Of a stretch of 64,000 bases of DNA, positions 1-8,830 are shown in pieces; the first letter of the stretch is position 1; each line of letters opens with the position of its first letter. Below the pieces are notes generated by a model, which saw nothing but the letters and a program-made list of their open reading frames with translations, did no database searches and was not told the origin of the DNA. Source of the stretch: Duncaniella sp. (GTDB lineage Bacteria > Bacteroidota > Bacteroidia > Bacteroidales > Muribaculaceae); NCBI GenBank assembly GCA_029056055.1, contig JAIDCC010000101.1, positions 1-64,000 of the forward strand, written 5' to 3'. A program made the translations under genes and the position numbers.

Positions 1-303
1 GTTGACCTCCGCAAAGGGTCGCCCACCTACGGGCGGCACGTGGCCGTGGAGCTTACGGAGGAAAACCACCGTCAGTTCTTCATACCGCGCGGCTTCGCCC
101 ACGGGTTTGCGGTGCTGAGCGACGTGGCCGTGTTCCAGTACAAATGTGACAATTACTATCATCCGGAGGTTGACGGGGGCATTTCGATTGTCGACCCGTC
201 GCTTGGCATCGACTGGCGCATGGCTATCGGGGATGCGATACTGTCAGACAAGGACAGGCGGCATCCGCGGCTGGAGGAGTTTGAAACACCTTTCACTTTC
301 TGA
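1..303 (+). CDS. rfbC: dTDP-4-dehydrorhamnose 3,5-epimerase, 3' part only
   Basis: The last 100 residues of RmlC/RfbC, which epimerises dTDP-4-keto-6-deoxyglucose at C3 and C5 in dTDP-L-rhamnose synthesis. The start and the usual N-terminal catalytic His region lie before base 1. Visible family motifs are IPRGFAHGF near the visible residue 24, the FQYKCDNYYHP stretch with the conserved tyrosines, and DPSLGIDW close to the end. It ends 4 bases before rfbD, and rfbD overlaps rfbB, so the three form one operon; rfbA would be expected just upstream, outside the window. Identification is firm, but only about half of a normal-length epimerase can be seen. Confidence 0.93.
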   Translation, partial: VDLRKGSPTYGRHVAVELTEENHRQFFIPRGFAHGFAVLSDVAVFQYKCDNYYHPEVDGGISIVDPSLGIDWRMAIGDAILSDKDRRHPRLEEFETPFTF

Positions 304-307
304 CGAG

Positions 308-1189
308 ATGGAACGGAAGAACATTCTTGTGACGGGCGCCAACGGACAGTTGGGCAACTGCCTGCGTAACGCGGCCCGAGGCTCGCGAGACAATTACATC
401 TTTACCGACGTGGCCGAACTCGACATCACCGACCGCGAGGCAGTGGCGCGGATGGTAGACGAGGCGGAGATTGACATCATAGTCAACTGCGCGGCCTACA
501 CCAACGTTGACCGCGCCGAGAGCGACCCCGCGACTGCCGAGCTGCTCAACTCGACGGCGGTGCGCAATCTGGCCGACGGCGTCAAGCGCCGCGGCGGCAC
601 GCTCATCCATATCTCAACCGACTACGTGTTTGGCGGCGAGCCCTATAACGTGCCGTGCCGCGAGGACCAGAAGGGCACCCCGACGGGAGTCTACGGCCTC
701 ACCAAACTCCACGGCGAGCAGCAGATAGCCGAGTCGGGCGTCAAGGCCATCGTGCTGCGCACGGCGTGGCTCTACAGCGAGTATGGACGCAACTTCGTCA
801 AGACGATGCTCGACCTGACAGCCACGCGCAAGCAGCTCAACGTGGTGTTCGACCAGACAGGCACGCCCACCTATGCCCAGGACCTCGCCGACGCCATCCG
901 CGCTATAATCGAAGGGCGGATGTATGAAGGGCGCGAAGGTATCTATCACTACTCGAACGAGGGCGTCTGCTCGTGGTATGATTTCACTAAAGCCATCGCC
1001 GCCGAAGCCGGGCACACCGGCTGCGACATCCGCCCCTGCCACACGGACGAATTTCCGTCGCCCGTGCGCCGCCCGGCCTACTCAGTGCTCGACAAAACGA
1101 AATTCAAGCAGACATTCGGCATGAGCGTGCCCTACTGGACCGACTCGCTGAAAACCTGTATCAAAAATCTGAAAGAAAATGAAGCGTAA
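308..1189 (+). CDS. rfbD: dTDP-4-dehydrorhamnose reductase
   Basis: A 293-residue short-chain dehydrogenase that reduces dTDP-4-keto-L-rhamnose with NAD(P)H, the last step to dTDP-L-rhamnose for surface polysaccharide. The nucleotide-binding GANGQLG is at residues 10-16, the STDYVF strand at 103-108, and the catalytic YxxxK pair is Y129/K133. The frame stays open upstream to 146, but the ATG at 308 sits 4 bases after the rfbC stop and gives the normal N-terminus, so I chose it. It overlaps rfbB by 11 bases, which suggests translational coupling. Confidence 0.95.
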   Translation: MERKNILVTGANGQLGNCLRNAARGSRDNYIFTDVAELDITDREAVARMVDEAEIDIIVNCAAYTNVDRAESDPATAELLNSTAVRNLADGVKRRGGTLIHISTDYVFGGEPYNVPCREDQKGTPTGVYGLTKLHGEQQIAESGVKAIVLRTAWLYSEYGRNFVKTMLDLTATRKQLNVVFDQTGTPTYAQDLADAIRAIIEGRMYEGREGIYHYSNEGVCSWYDFTKAIAAEAGHTGCDIRPCHTDEFPSPVRRPAYSVLDKTKFKQTFGMSVPYWTDSLKTCIKNLKENEA

Positions 1190-2312
1190 CATACTCATCA
1201 CCGGCGGAGCCGGTTTCATCGGCAGCCATGTAGTCCGCCTGTTTGTCAACAAATATCCCGACTACCGCATCGTCTGCCTCGACAAGCTGACCTACGCGGG
1301 TAATCTGGCCAACCTCAAGGACGTGGAGGAGAAAGCCAACTACACCTTCGTGCGCGCCGACATAGCCGACCTCGACGAAATGCGCCGCATCGTCAGGGAA
1401 TACGAAATCGACGGCATCATTCACCTGGCCGCCGAGAGCCACGTCGACCGCTCGATACGCGACCCCTTCACCTTTGCCCGCACCAACGTGATGGGCACAC
1501 TCGCCCTGCTCCAGGCCGCCAAGGAATACTGGGAGGCCCTGCCCGAGAAATATGAAGGCAAGCTCTTCTATCACATCTCGACCGACGAGGTCTACGGGGC
1601 CCTCGAGCTGACCCATCCCGAAGGCGTTCCTGCCCCCTTCACCACCAAAGCCTCGTCGGAAGACGACATGGCCTACGGCACGGAATTTTTCGTGGAGACC
1701 ACCAAATACAACCCCCACTCGCCCTACTCGGCCTCGAAAGCATCGTCTGACCACTTCGTGCGCGCCTACCACGACACCTACGGCATGCCCACGCTCGTCA
1801 CCAACTGCTCCAACAACTACGGCCCCTACCAATTCCCTGAAAAGCTCATCCCCCTCTTCATCAACAACATCCGCCACGGGCGACCCCTTCCCGTCTACGG
1901 CAAAGGCGAGAACGTGCGCGACTGGCTCTACGTCGAAGACCACGCCCGCGCCATCGACCTCATCTTCCACCGCGGCCGCGTGGCCGAGACCTACAACATC
2001 GGCGGCTTCAACGAATGGAAGAACATCGACCTCATCAAGGTCATCATCCGCACCGTCGACCGTCTGCTCGGCAATCCCGAGGGGCAGTCGGAGAGCCTCA
2101 TCACCTACGTCACCGACCGCCTCGGCCACGACATGCGCTACGCCATCGACTCGCGCAAACTCCAGAGCGAACTCGGTTGGGAACCCTCGCTCCAGTTTGA
2201 GGAAGGCATCGAGAAGACCGTGCGCTGGTATCTCGACAACCAGGAATGGATGGACTCCATCACCTCAGGCGACTACGAGCGCTACTACGACGAAATGTAT
2301 AAGAACCGCTAA
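1179..2312 (+). CDS. rfbB: dTDP-glucose 4,6-dehydratase
   Basis: A 377-residue extended SDR enzyme that makes dTDP-4-keto-6-deoxyglucose, the second step of dTDP-rhamnose synthesis. GGAGFIGS (residues 9-16) binds NAD; STDEVYG (134-140) and YSASK with Y183/K187 form the active site. Residues of about 143-180, including a DDMAYG segment, form an insertion before the YxxxK helix, as in many Bacteroidales homologues. The start lies inside the end of rfbD. The gene order C-D-B differs from enterobacterial rfbBDAC but is common in this phylum (from memory). tsaB follows after 18 bases and may be cotranscribed. Confidence 0.96.
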   Translation: MKRNILITGGAGFIGSHVVRLFVNKYPDYRIVCLDKLTYAGNLANLKDVEEKANYTFVRADIADLDEMRRIVREYEIDGIIHLAAESHVDRSIRDPFTFARTNVMGTLALLQAAKEYWEALPEKYEGKLFYHISTDEVYGALELTHPEGVPAPFTTKASSEDDMAYGTEFFVETTKYNPHSPYSASKASSDHFVRAYHDTYGMPTLVTNCSNNYGPYQFPEKLIPLFINNIRHGRPLPVYGKGENVRDWLYVEDHARAIDLIFHRGRVAETYNIGGFNEWKNIDLIKVIIRTVDRLLGNPEGQSESLITYVTDRLGHDMRYAIDSRKLQSELGWEPSLQFEEGIEKTVRWYLDNQEWMDSITSGDYERYYDEMYKNR

Positions 2313-2330
2313 AGACAAAAAGACACAGTT

Positions 2331-3029
2331 ATGCCCGTCATTCTGAATATTGAAACATCTACCGCACCTTGCTCGGTGGCATTGACCGCCGAAGGCATGG
2401 TGCTTTGCCACCGCGAAATGCTCGAAGGGCGCAATCACGCCACACTTCTCAGCGGTTTCATAAAGGATTGTCTTGACTTCGCAGCCGAGAAGGAACTCTC
2501 CCTCGAAGCTGTCGCAGTCTCCATGGGCCCCGGCAGCTACACAGGCCTCCGCATAGGTCTGTCCGAGGCCAAAGGCCTCGCCTACGCGCTCGACATCCCT
2601 CTAATCGGGGTTGACACCCTCCAGTTGCTTTGCTGTCAGGTGATGTTTACCGACCCCGAACTGACCGGTGAAGAAATTTTCGTGCCGATGATTGACGCAC
2701 GCCGCATGGAGGTCTACACCGCCGCCTACGACATGTCGCTTTCCACACTCATGCCGCAGCAGCCTTTGATTCTGACCCCCGAAAGTTATTCCGACCTGCT
2801 CGCCACGGGACGCCCCGTATTGTTTTTCGGCGACGGTTCGGCCAAGGCCCGCGAGGTAATCACCGCACCCAACGCACGCTTCGTGCCCGACATTCATCCT
2901 CTGGCCATCGACATGATAGCACTCGCCGAACGCGCCTACCTCAACCGCGACTTCATCGACAAAGCCTACTCGGTGCCCAACTACATCAAGGACTTTCAGG
3001 CCACACGTCCGAAAAATCCGATAGTCTGA
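2331..3029 (+). CDS. tsaB: tRNA threonylcarbamoyladenosine biosynthesis protein TsaB
   Basis: A 232-residue ASKHA-fold protein, the non-catalytic partner of TsaD in putting threonylcarbamoyl on A37 of ANN-decoding tRNAs. The N-terminal ILNIETSTAPCSVAL segment and the MGPGSYTGLRIG segment (GPGSYTGLR at residues 66-74) are family hallmarks. The length is usual. Its last base is the first base of the next gene's ATG, so the two are probably translated as a pair. The AMP-forming synthase of the same pathway is also in this window at 8261, but tsaD and tsaE are not. Confidence 0.93.
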   Translation: MPVILNIETSTAPCSVALTAEGMVLCHREMLEGRNHATLLSGFIKDCLDFAAEKELSLEAVAVSMGPGSYTGLRIGLSEAKGLAYALDIPLIGVDTLQLLCCQVMFTDPELTGEEIFVPMIDARRMEVYTAAYDMSLSTLMPQQPLILTPESYSDLLATGRPVLFFGDGSAKAREVITAPNARFVPDIHPLAIDMIALAERAYLNRDFIDKAYSVPNYIKDFQATRPKNPIV

Positions 3030-4192
3030 TGAGCGCAGATTATGCCGCGCTTCGCCTCAAGGCCAAAGGCGACCGGGCGCGTCTTGACGAAATCCTCAAC
3101 ATGGAGTGTCGCGACAAAACGCGCTCCAAACTTGCGCGGACGTTGCAGGCAGCTCCCGACTTTCGGTTTCCCTCGCTCGCCGTGGCCGAGATGGCTACCT
3201 CTGACGCCATGGCCGACATACATGCCGGTTTGGCAGGAGAGGGGAGAAGAGTGGCCGACATGACCTTCGGGCTTGGCATCGATGCTTTCGCGTTCGCCCG
3301 CAGAGCCTCGTCGGTCACGGCGTTCGACATCGTGGAAGTCAACGTCGAGGCCGGACGAACCAACTGCCGACAGCTCGGGCTTGACAATGTCACAATCGAG
3401 TGCGCCGACTCGGTGGAGTGGTTGCGCATACATCCCGAAGCAACGTTTGACACAATTTTCATCGACCCCGCGCGCCGTGACTGCACCGGGCGGCATTTCC
3501 GAATAGCCGACTGTCTGCCCGACCTCACCCGATGGGTGGATTTGCTTCTTGAACGTTGCGGCCGACTGATAGTGAAACTCTCTCCGATGCTCGACATTAC
3601 AGCCTCGTTGAATGAGCTTGGCCTCACGGACTCATTGAAGCGGCAGGTCGACGTGGTTGTGACAGGACTTCACAACGAATGCAAGGAACTGCTGCTCGTC
3701 ATACCCGGAAAGTTGAATGGCGGGGTAGAGGAGAACGGAAAAATCAGAGCGATGACCGTCGGGCGAGAGAACTTTGAATTTCGCCAGACCGACGTACCGC
3801 ACTCCGCTCCGCGCTATGCCAAGCCGGAGGCGGGAGACGTGTTGCTCGAACCTTACCCCGCAGTGATGAAAGCCGGCGCAATCTCGAGGCTTTTCGACTT
3901 TGAAGGAGTTGCAGCCCTGCATCCCAACACACATCTGTTCACGGCCAAGGAGAAACCGTCAGATTTTCCGGCAAAAGCATTCCGAATAGTCGAAGTGCTG
4001 GATTTCAGCTCGTCGCTTTGCAAAACCTTTGCCCGGACGTATCCGCAAATCAATGTGGCGGCAAGAAATTTCCCCCTCCGGGCCCCCGAGCTTGCAAAGA
4101 AACTCAAGGTGCGCGAAGGGGGAGAAATGCAGCTGTTCGGGGTGACGGCCTGCGATGGCAAACGTCTCCTTGTGGTGACTCAACCTGTCTGA
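3029..4192 (+). CDS. class I SAM-dependent methyltransferase with THUMP-like C-terminus
   Basis: A 387-residue protein. It has a SAM-binding motif I (VADMTFGLG, residues 76-84), an acidic loop after strand 2 (AFDIVEVN, about 98-105) and an IFIDPARR motif (143-150) in the place of the catalytic NPPY-like loop. The C-terminal third fits the THUMP-like domain found in the Bacteroidota PG_1098 family (recalled, not searched). The substrate is unknown; an RNA target is plausible from the THUMP-like part. It overlaps tsaB by one base, which again points to tRNA or rRNA modification. The start is fixed by that overlap. Confidence 0.8.
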   Translation: MSADYAALRLKAKGDRARLDEILNMECRDKTRSKLARTLQAAPDFRFPSLAVAEMATSDAMADIHAGLAGEGRRVADMTFGLGIDAFAFARRASSVTAFDIVEVNVEAGRTNCRQLGLDNVTIECADSVEWLRIHPEATFDTIFIDPARRDCTGRHFRIADCLPDLTRWVDLLLERCGRLIVKLSPMLDITASLNELGLTDSLKRQVDVVVTGLHNECKELLLVIPGKLNGGVEENGKIRAMTVGRENFEFRQTDVPHSAPRYAKPEAGDVLLEPYPAVMKAGAISRLFDFEGVAALHPNTHLFTAKEKPSDFPAKAFRIVEVLDFSSSLCKTFARTYPQINVAARNFPLRAPELAKKLKVREGGEMQLFGVTACDGKRLLVVTQPV

Positions 4193-4203
4193 GCGAGCGC
4201 GAA

Positions 4204-6615
4204 TTACATCTTCTTGCTCTCGAGGTCGGTGTTTTCGATGCTCGACTTGGTTTTCTTGACCGAAGCGTTGAGCGAACCGAAGCGGTAGGAAACGCCAAAG
4301 TTGAGATAGGTGGCGTAAGCGCTATAGCCCCATGACTCCTGACGATAGGGCATGTTGAGCGACTCGGATGCCCAGCGGCGCTTCGAACGACCGAGGTTCG
4401 ACACGTTGATTCTGAACGTGAGACGCTTATCTTTCAGCATCGACTTGTTGACCGAGAAGCCCCAGCTGAGGCCTGAAGAGATAAGTTTGTAACGACTGTA
4501 GATACTGCGGTAAGGCGTGTTGCCGTTGCCCCAGAGATAGACGGTGAAATCGGCGGGGAGTTTCTGCTCAAGGCGCAAGAATCCGTAGGCATACCAGCTT
4601 GCCACCCCGACGTTGAGTGAGGGATTTCGCTCGATGACGCGCGACCCTTGTCCGCTGAACATAATTGAAGTCTTTGCGCCGAGTCGCCAGTTCATCCACA
4701 GATTTGCACCGTAGCGGCGAGTGCTACCCTGATTGGCATAGCTGCTGCAAGTGACGTCGCCGTCTAGCCATCGGGTGCTGATGACGGCGTTGTTTGAGAA
4801 ATTCGTGTAGAGCGACGACTCGATGCTGACCTTCTGACCCATGAAGCTGTATTCGGCCGAGACGTTGTGGTTGCGCGAACTCTTGAGGTCGGGGTTGCCC
4901 TGACTCCATGTGAGGGGCGTCTCATTGATTTCGGGGTTGAGCGAATTGATGCCGGGGCGGCGGATTGTGTTTGAATAGGTGGCTTTGAAGGTCGAGACAT
5001 CCGTCGGACTCCAGTTGAAGCTGACGGTGGGCACGACGTCGTTGAGCGACGAGCCGAAATCCTTCCCCTTGTCATCGTGGTAAGTGGCCGAAAGGCGGGA
5101 GTATTCATAGCGCAGACCGGCGCGTGCGCCCACTTTCTTATACTTTACTCGGTAGTCGGCATAGATGGCGCCGATGAGTGTGGTGTGCGAGAAGTCGGTT
5201 TCGTCGCGACGGTCGTAGGCCTCGCCCAGATAGGAATTGTCGGAGATGGTGTGATTGTCGCGGTGTATGAACTTACCACCGACGTCGAATTTGCTGATTT
5301 CGTTGATGGGGCGCGTCCAGTCAAGCTGCACCGTCTGTTCGATGAAGCGAAGGTGGGAATTGACGCTCTGACGGTCGTAGGGGAAGCTGACGTTAAACAG
5401 GTCGAGGTATTCGGTCTCAGAGTCGCGGGTCTGGCGGGTGGTCGAGACCGCATAGCTGAGCGTCACCGACTCATCCTTACGCTTGGTGGAATGTTGATAG
5501 TTGACGTTTCCGTCGAAATCAAGGTAGGAATCAGACGAACTTTGTTTCTGCGAATAGCTGTAGAGCGGATTGCCGTGAAGAGAGGAGGCCGTCGAGCCGA
5601 AGTTGCTTCCGGGGTCGCTGTACTTGTAGAACTGAAATTCACCGGAAATCAGATTCAGAGTGTCTATTTCCCACGAAAGCTCGCCGCCGCCATAGAAATA
5701 CTTGAAGCGCGAGCGGTCGCGTGACGATTGGGTGAGAAGAGTTTCGTCGGGATAGAGAGTCTCGGTGTTTGAAGCGGAAGCCCAATCCTGCGTACTGTAC
5801 TGGCCGCCGCCGCTAACGGCGAACGTGACCTTGTCAATCTGCGAAGTTAGCCACAGATAGGGCATAGGGATGAGGGCCTGATTGCTGATGGAAAGGCCGG
5901 TCGAACCTGTCACACCGCGGATGGTGGTGTTTTCAAGAGTGACGATGTTGAGGATTGCGCCGACGCCTTCGGCATCCTCGCGCGTGCCGGGGTCGGTGAT
6001 TACTTCGATTTTCTTAATCATCGAAGCCGGAATGGCTTTGAAAATGTCCTTGGCATTCTTCGTGAACGAATTGTTGGGACGACCGTTCTTGTAGATTTTG
6101 AAGTCGCTCTGTCCCTTGATGGTGATATTGCCGTCGGAGTCGACAGTCACAAGCGGAACCTTCTTGAGCATTTCGTCAAGTTGGGACGTGGCAGCCTCGG
6201 GGTCGGCCTGAACGTCGTAGCCGATGCGGTCGATTTCGCGGGTGATGACCGGGCGTTGGGCCGTGAGCACCACCTCGCCGAGAGAGTTTTCAGGAGAGAG
6301 CACGATGCGGCCGAGGTCGGCTGAGGGAGATTTGTCGGTCACGGCAAACTCGGGTCGCTCGCTTTTCATGCCGGTAGAGGAAACCACCGCCATGTAATCG
6401 CCCGCGGCGGGGAGATTGAGCTTAAAGATGCCGTCCTCATTGCCTACGCCCATCGCCACGACTTTGACCGTGTCGGCGGGAGAGTAGACGCGAACTGTGG
6501 AAAAGGGGATTTCTTCCCCTAAGGAATCGGTCACCAGTCCAGTCACCGAGAATTGGGCTTCGGCGGCGAAAGCTGTGAACACCCAGGCGGAAACGGTGAT
6601 AATAAGATTTCTCAT
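4204..6615 (-). CDS. outer membrane beta-barrel protein, TonB-receptor-like
   Basis: An 803-residue outer membrane protein. A signal peptide covers residues 1 to about 20, cleaved after AEA. Next come a carboxypeptidase-regulatory-like beta domain (about 21-105), a plug-like segment with VVLTAQRPVITREIDRIGY and PLVTVDSDGNITIKG (about 115-225), and a long barrel rich in alternating aromatic strands to the C-terminus. It matches the OMP_b-brl_3 type. No SusD-like lipoprotein accompanies it, so a polysaccharide-uptake role is not supported; a peptide, metal or cofactor ligand is equally possible. It stands alone, convergent with the methyltransferase and divergent from rlmD. I found no TAnnTTTG promoter on this strand upstream. 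Confidence 0.85.
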   Translation of the reverse strand: MRNLIITVSAWVFTAFAAEAQFSVTGLVTDSLGEEIPFSTVRVYSPADTVKVVAMGVGNEDGIFKLNLPAAGDYMAVVSSTGMKSERPEFAVTDKSPSADLGRIVLSPENSLGEVVLTAQRPVITREIDRIGYDVQADPEAATSQLDEMLKKVPLVTVDSDGNITIKGQSDFKIYKNGRPNNSFTKNAKDIFKAIPASMIKKIEVITDPGTREDAEGVGAILNIVTLENTTIRGVTGSTGLSISNQALIPMPYLWLTSQIDKVTFAVSGGGQYSTQDWASASNTETLYPDETLLTQSSRDRSRFKYFYGGGELSWEIDTLNLISGEFQFYKYSDPGSNFGSTASSLHGNPLYSYSQKQSSSDSYLDFDGNVNYQHSTKRKDESVTLSYAVSTTRQTRDSETEYLDLFNVSFPYDRQSVNSHLRFIEQTVQLDWTRPINEISKFDVGGKFIHRDNHTISDNSYLGEAYDRRDETDFSHTTLIGAIYADYRVKYKKVGARAGLRYEYSRLSATYHDDKGKDFGSSLNDVVPTVSFNWSPTDVSTFKATYSNTIRRPGINSLNPEINETPLTWSQGNPDLKSSRNHNVSAEYSFMGQKVSIESSLYTNFSNNAVISTRWLDGDVTCSSYANQGSTRRYGANLWMNWRLGAKTSIMFSGQGSRVIERNPSLNVGVASWYAYGFLRLEQKLPADFTVYLWGNGNTPYRSIYSRYKLISSGLSWGFSVNKSMLKDKRLTFRINVSNLGRSKRRWASESLNMPYRQESWGYSAYATYLNFGVSYRFGSLNASVKKTKSSIENTDLESKKM

Positions 6616-6802
6616 TGAGTGAGTCTTGAAGTTGAAAGTGAAAGAATGAGCCGTGCTGAGCCGGTCACGTTTACAAGACGCAGCAATTTCCGATTTGTTA
6701 CATGCGAGAAGCTGAAAAAACGCAGTGATTAGTAAACTTTAACATATATAATAAAGGATGTTAAAGTGGCTCTAATCGCAGAAACCTGTCGTATAAAAAT
6801 AG

Positions 6803-6810
6803 TAAATTTG
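6803..6810 (+). promoter_or_regulatory. probable -7 element for rlmD
   Basis: TAAATTTG lies 17 bases before the rlmD ATG and matches the Bacteroidota -7 consensus TAnnTTTG. No good -33 TTG is seen 20 bases upstream, so this is a half-match only. It would give a very short leader. Confidence 0.45.
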
Positions 6811-6827
6811 TAAGTTATTCAGACCGA

Positions 6828-8252
6828 ATGAAAAATTTGAATATGGGACGAAAGAAAAAAGAACTGCCTTTGATAGAAGGTGTCAAGATAACCGACGTGG
6901 CGGCCGAGGGAAACTCGATTGCCCGTGTGAATGAAATGGTTGTGTTCATACCGTTCGGCGCGCCGGGCGACGTGGCCGACGTGCAAATCACCCGAAAAAA
7001 ACGCTCGTATGCCGAGGGACGCATAGAGCGCATGATTACCCCCTCGCCGATACGCGAGACCCCCCGTTGCCGTCACTTCGGCATCTGCGGCGGTTGCCGC
7101 TGGCAGCATCTGCCCTACGAGGTGCAGCTTCAGACCAAACAGCGTCAGGTGAGCGATGCCTTGACCCGAATAGCCAAGGTGCCTTTCCCCGAAATCTCTC
7201 CCATCTTAGGGTCGGAGGAAATCTGGGCCTACCGCAACAAGATGGAATACACATTCAGCGACAAAATGTGGCTGACACGCGAGCAGCTCGACTCGCAGGA
7301 AGAGTTTGCCGACCGCCGCGCCGCCGGCTTCCACATCCCCGGCGCGTTTGACAAGGTGCTCGACATAGAGGAATGTCATCTTCAGGCATCGCTCGGCGAC
7401 CGCATCCGGCTCTTCATCAAAAATCTCGGAAAAGAGAAAGGGTGGGAATTCTACAACCTGCGCGAAAACCACGGCTTCCTGCGCACGCTGATGATTCGCA
7501 TCGTATCGACCGGCGAGGTGATGGTGGTGATGTCGGTGGGCGAAGACAACAAGGAACGCATCACCGAACTGATGGAGGCACTCGCCGAGGCTTTCCCCGA
7601 AATCACGTCGCTCCACTACGTGGTCAACACCAAAGCCAACGACACCATTTCCGACCAGGAAATCATCTGCTACAAAGGACGCCCCTACATCGAGGAAGAG
7701 ATGGAAGGCCTGCGCTTTCGCATCGGTCCGAAATCGTTCTATCAGACCAACTCGCGTCAGGCATACCGACTCTACAGCGTGGCGCGCAGACTTGCCGACC
7801 TCAAAGGCGACGAACTCGTCTACGACCTCTACACCGGCACGGGCACGATAGCATGTTTCGTGGCCCGCGACTGCCGTCATGTCATCGGTATCGAATATGT
7901 CCCCGAAGCTATCGAGGATGCTAAAATCAATGCCGAGGCCAACGCGCTCGCCAACACGGAATTTTACGCCGGCGACATGAAAGACGTGCTGACCGACACA
8001 TTCGTGGCCGAACATGGCCGTCCCGACGTGATGATTGTCGACCCCCCGCGCGCAGGTATGCACGAAGATGTGGTGAAGGTGATTCTCAACGCCGCACCCG
8101 AAAAAATTGTCTACGTGAGCTGCAATCCGGCCACACAGGCCCGCGACCTCGCCATGCTCCACGAGGCCTACGACATTACAGCCGTGCAACCGGTCGACAT
8201 GTTCCCCCACACCCACCACGTCGAGAACGTCGTGGCCCTCAAACGTCGCTGA
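6828..8252 (+). CDS. rlmD: 23S rRNA (uracil-5-)-methyltransferase RlmD
   Basis: A 474-residue RNA m5U methyltransferase of the TrmA/RlmD family, expected to methylate U1939 of 23S rRNA. Residues of about 11-70 form a TRAM RNA-binding domain. Cysteines 81, 87 and 90 (RCRHFGICGGC) with C183 (EECHL) form a 4Fe-4S site. The SAM domain carries LYTGTGTI, the DPPRAGM motif, and the catalytic cysteine C432 in VYVSCNP. Starting at 6828 puts the cluster cysteines at the same numbers as in E. coli RlmD; an alternative ATG is at 6843. RumA-type paralogues are hard to separate by eye, so the target uridine is inferred. Confidence 0.88.
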   Translation: MKNLNMGRKKKELPLIEGVKITDVAAEGNSIARVNEMVVFIPFGAPGDVADVQITRKKRSYAEGRIERMITPSPIRETPRCRHFGICGGCRWQHLPYEVQLQTKQRQVSDALTRIAKVPFPEISPILGSEEIWAYRNKMEYTFSDKMWLTREQLDSQEEFADRRAAGFHIPGAFDKVLDIEECHLQASLGDRIRLFIKNLGKEKGWEFYNLRENHGFLRTLMIRIVSTGEVMVVMSVGEDNKERITELMEALAEAFPEITSLHYVVNTKANDTISDQEIICYKGRPYIEEEMEGLRFRIGPKSFYQTNSRQAYRLYSVARRLADLKGDELVYDLYTGTGTIACFVARDCRHVIGIEYVPEAIEDAKINAEANALANTEFYAGDMKDVLTDTFVAEHGRPDVMIVDPPRAGMHEDVVKVILNAAPEKIVYVSCNPATQARDLAMLHEAYDITAVQPVDMFPHTHHVENVVALKRR

Positions 8253-8260
8253 CTACGGAG

Positions 8261-8830
8261 ATGAAAGATTTCCATGCCGACATAGAAGCCGCCGTCGAAA
8301 CCTTGCGCCGCGGCGGGGTAGTGGTCTATCCAACCGACACCGTCTGGGGCATCGGATGCGACGCCACCGCCGCCGCCGCTGTGGCCAGAATCTATGCCAT
8401 TAAGCAACGCGACGACTCGAAGGCACTGCTGACGCTTATGACCCCCGAGATGCTCGACATCTATCTGCCCGACCTTCCGGAGACATGCCGAGAGGAAATG
8501 CTGGGATCCGAGCGCCCCACGACGGTCATCTGCCCCTCGGCGCGCGGGGTAGCTCCCAATCTTCTTGCCGAGGACGGAAGCCTCGGCGTGAGGTTGACCG
8601 GCGAAGAATTTTCGCAAACGCTCTGCCGACGGTTGGGGAAGCCGATTGTGTCGACCTCTGTCAACATCAGCGGTCAGCCCGCACCCGCGGTCTTCGCCGA
8701 AATCAATCCCTCGCTTCTTGCCGAGGCCGATTACGTGGCTTTCTGTCGACGTGACGACGAGACGCGGACAGCCCCCTCGCGCATCGTCAGATTTGACTCT
8801 TCAGGCAACAAAACCATAATCCGCCCATGA
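8261..8830 (+). CDS. tsaC: L-threonylcarbamoyladenylate synthase (TsaC/Sua5/YrdC family)
   Basis: A 189-residue YrdC-domain enzyme that makes threonylcarbamoyl-AMP from threonine, bicarbonate and ATP, the first step of t6A37 in tRNA. YPTDTVWGIGCDA (residues about 22-34) and KQRDDSKALL are the substrate-binding signature. It has no Sua5 C-terminal domain, so it is the short form. It starts 8 bases after rlmD and overlaps the next gene by 4 bases at ATGA, so it is in an operon with both. Together with tsaB at 2331 it places two t6A genes within 6 kb but in separate units. Confidence 0.92.
   Translation: MKDFHADIEAAVETLRRGGVVVYPTDTVWGIGCDATAAAAVARIYAIKQRDDSKALLTLMTPEMLDIYLPDLPETCREEMLGSERPTTVICPSARGVAPNLLAEDGSLGVRLTGEEFSQTLCRRLGKPIVSTSVNISGQPAPAVFAEINPSLLAEADYVAFCRRDDETRTAPSRIVRFDSSGNKTIIRP

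Noticed and set aside
1161..2129. Long antisense frames over rfbB, rlmD, coaBC, recN, rnr, gyrB and ftsK
   Set aside because: These are shadows caused by high GC at third positions. They are rich in His, Val and Gly, and the sense frames have full catalytic motifs.
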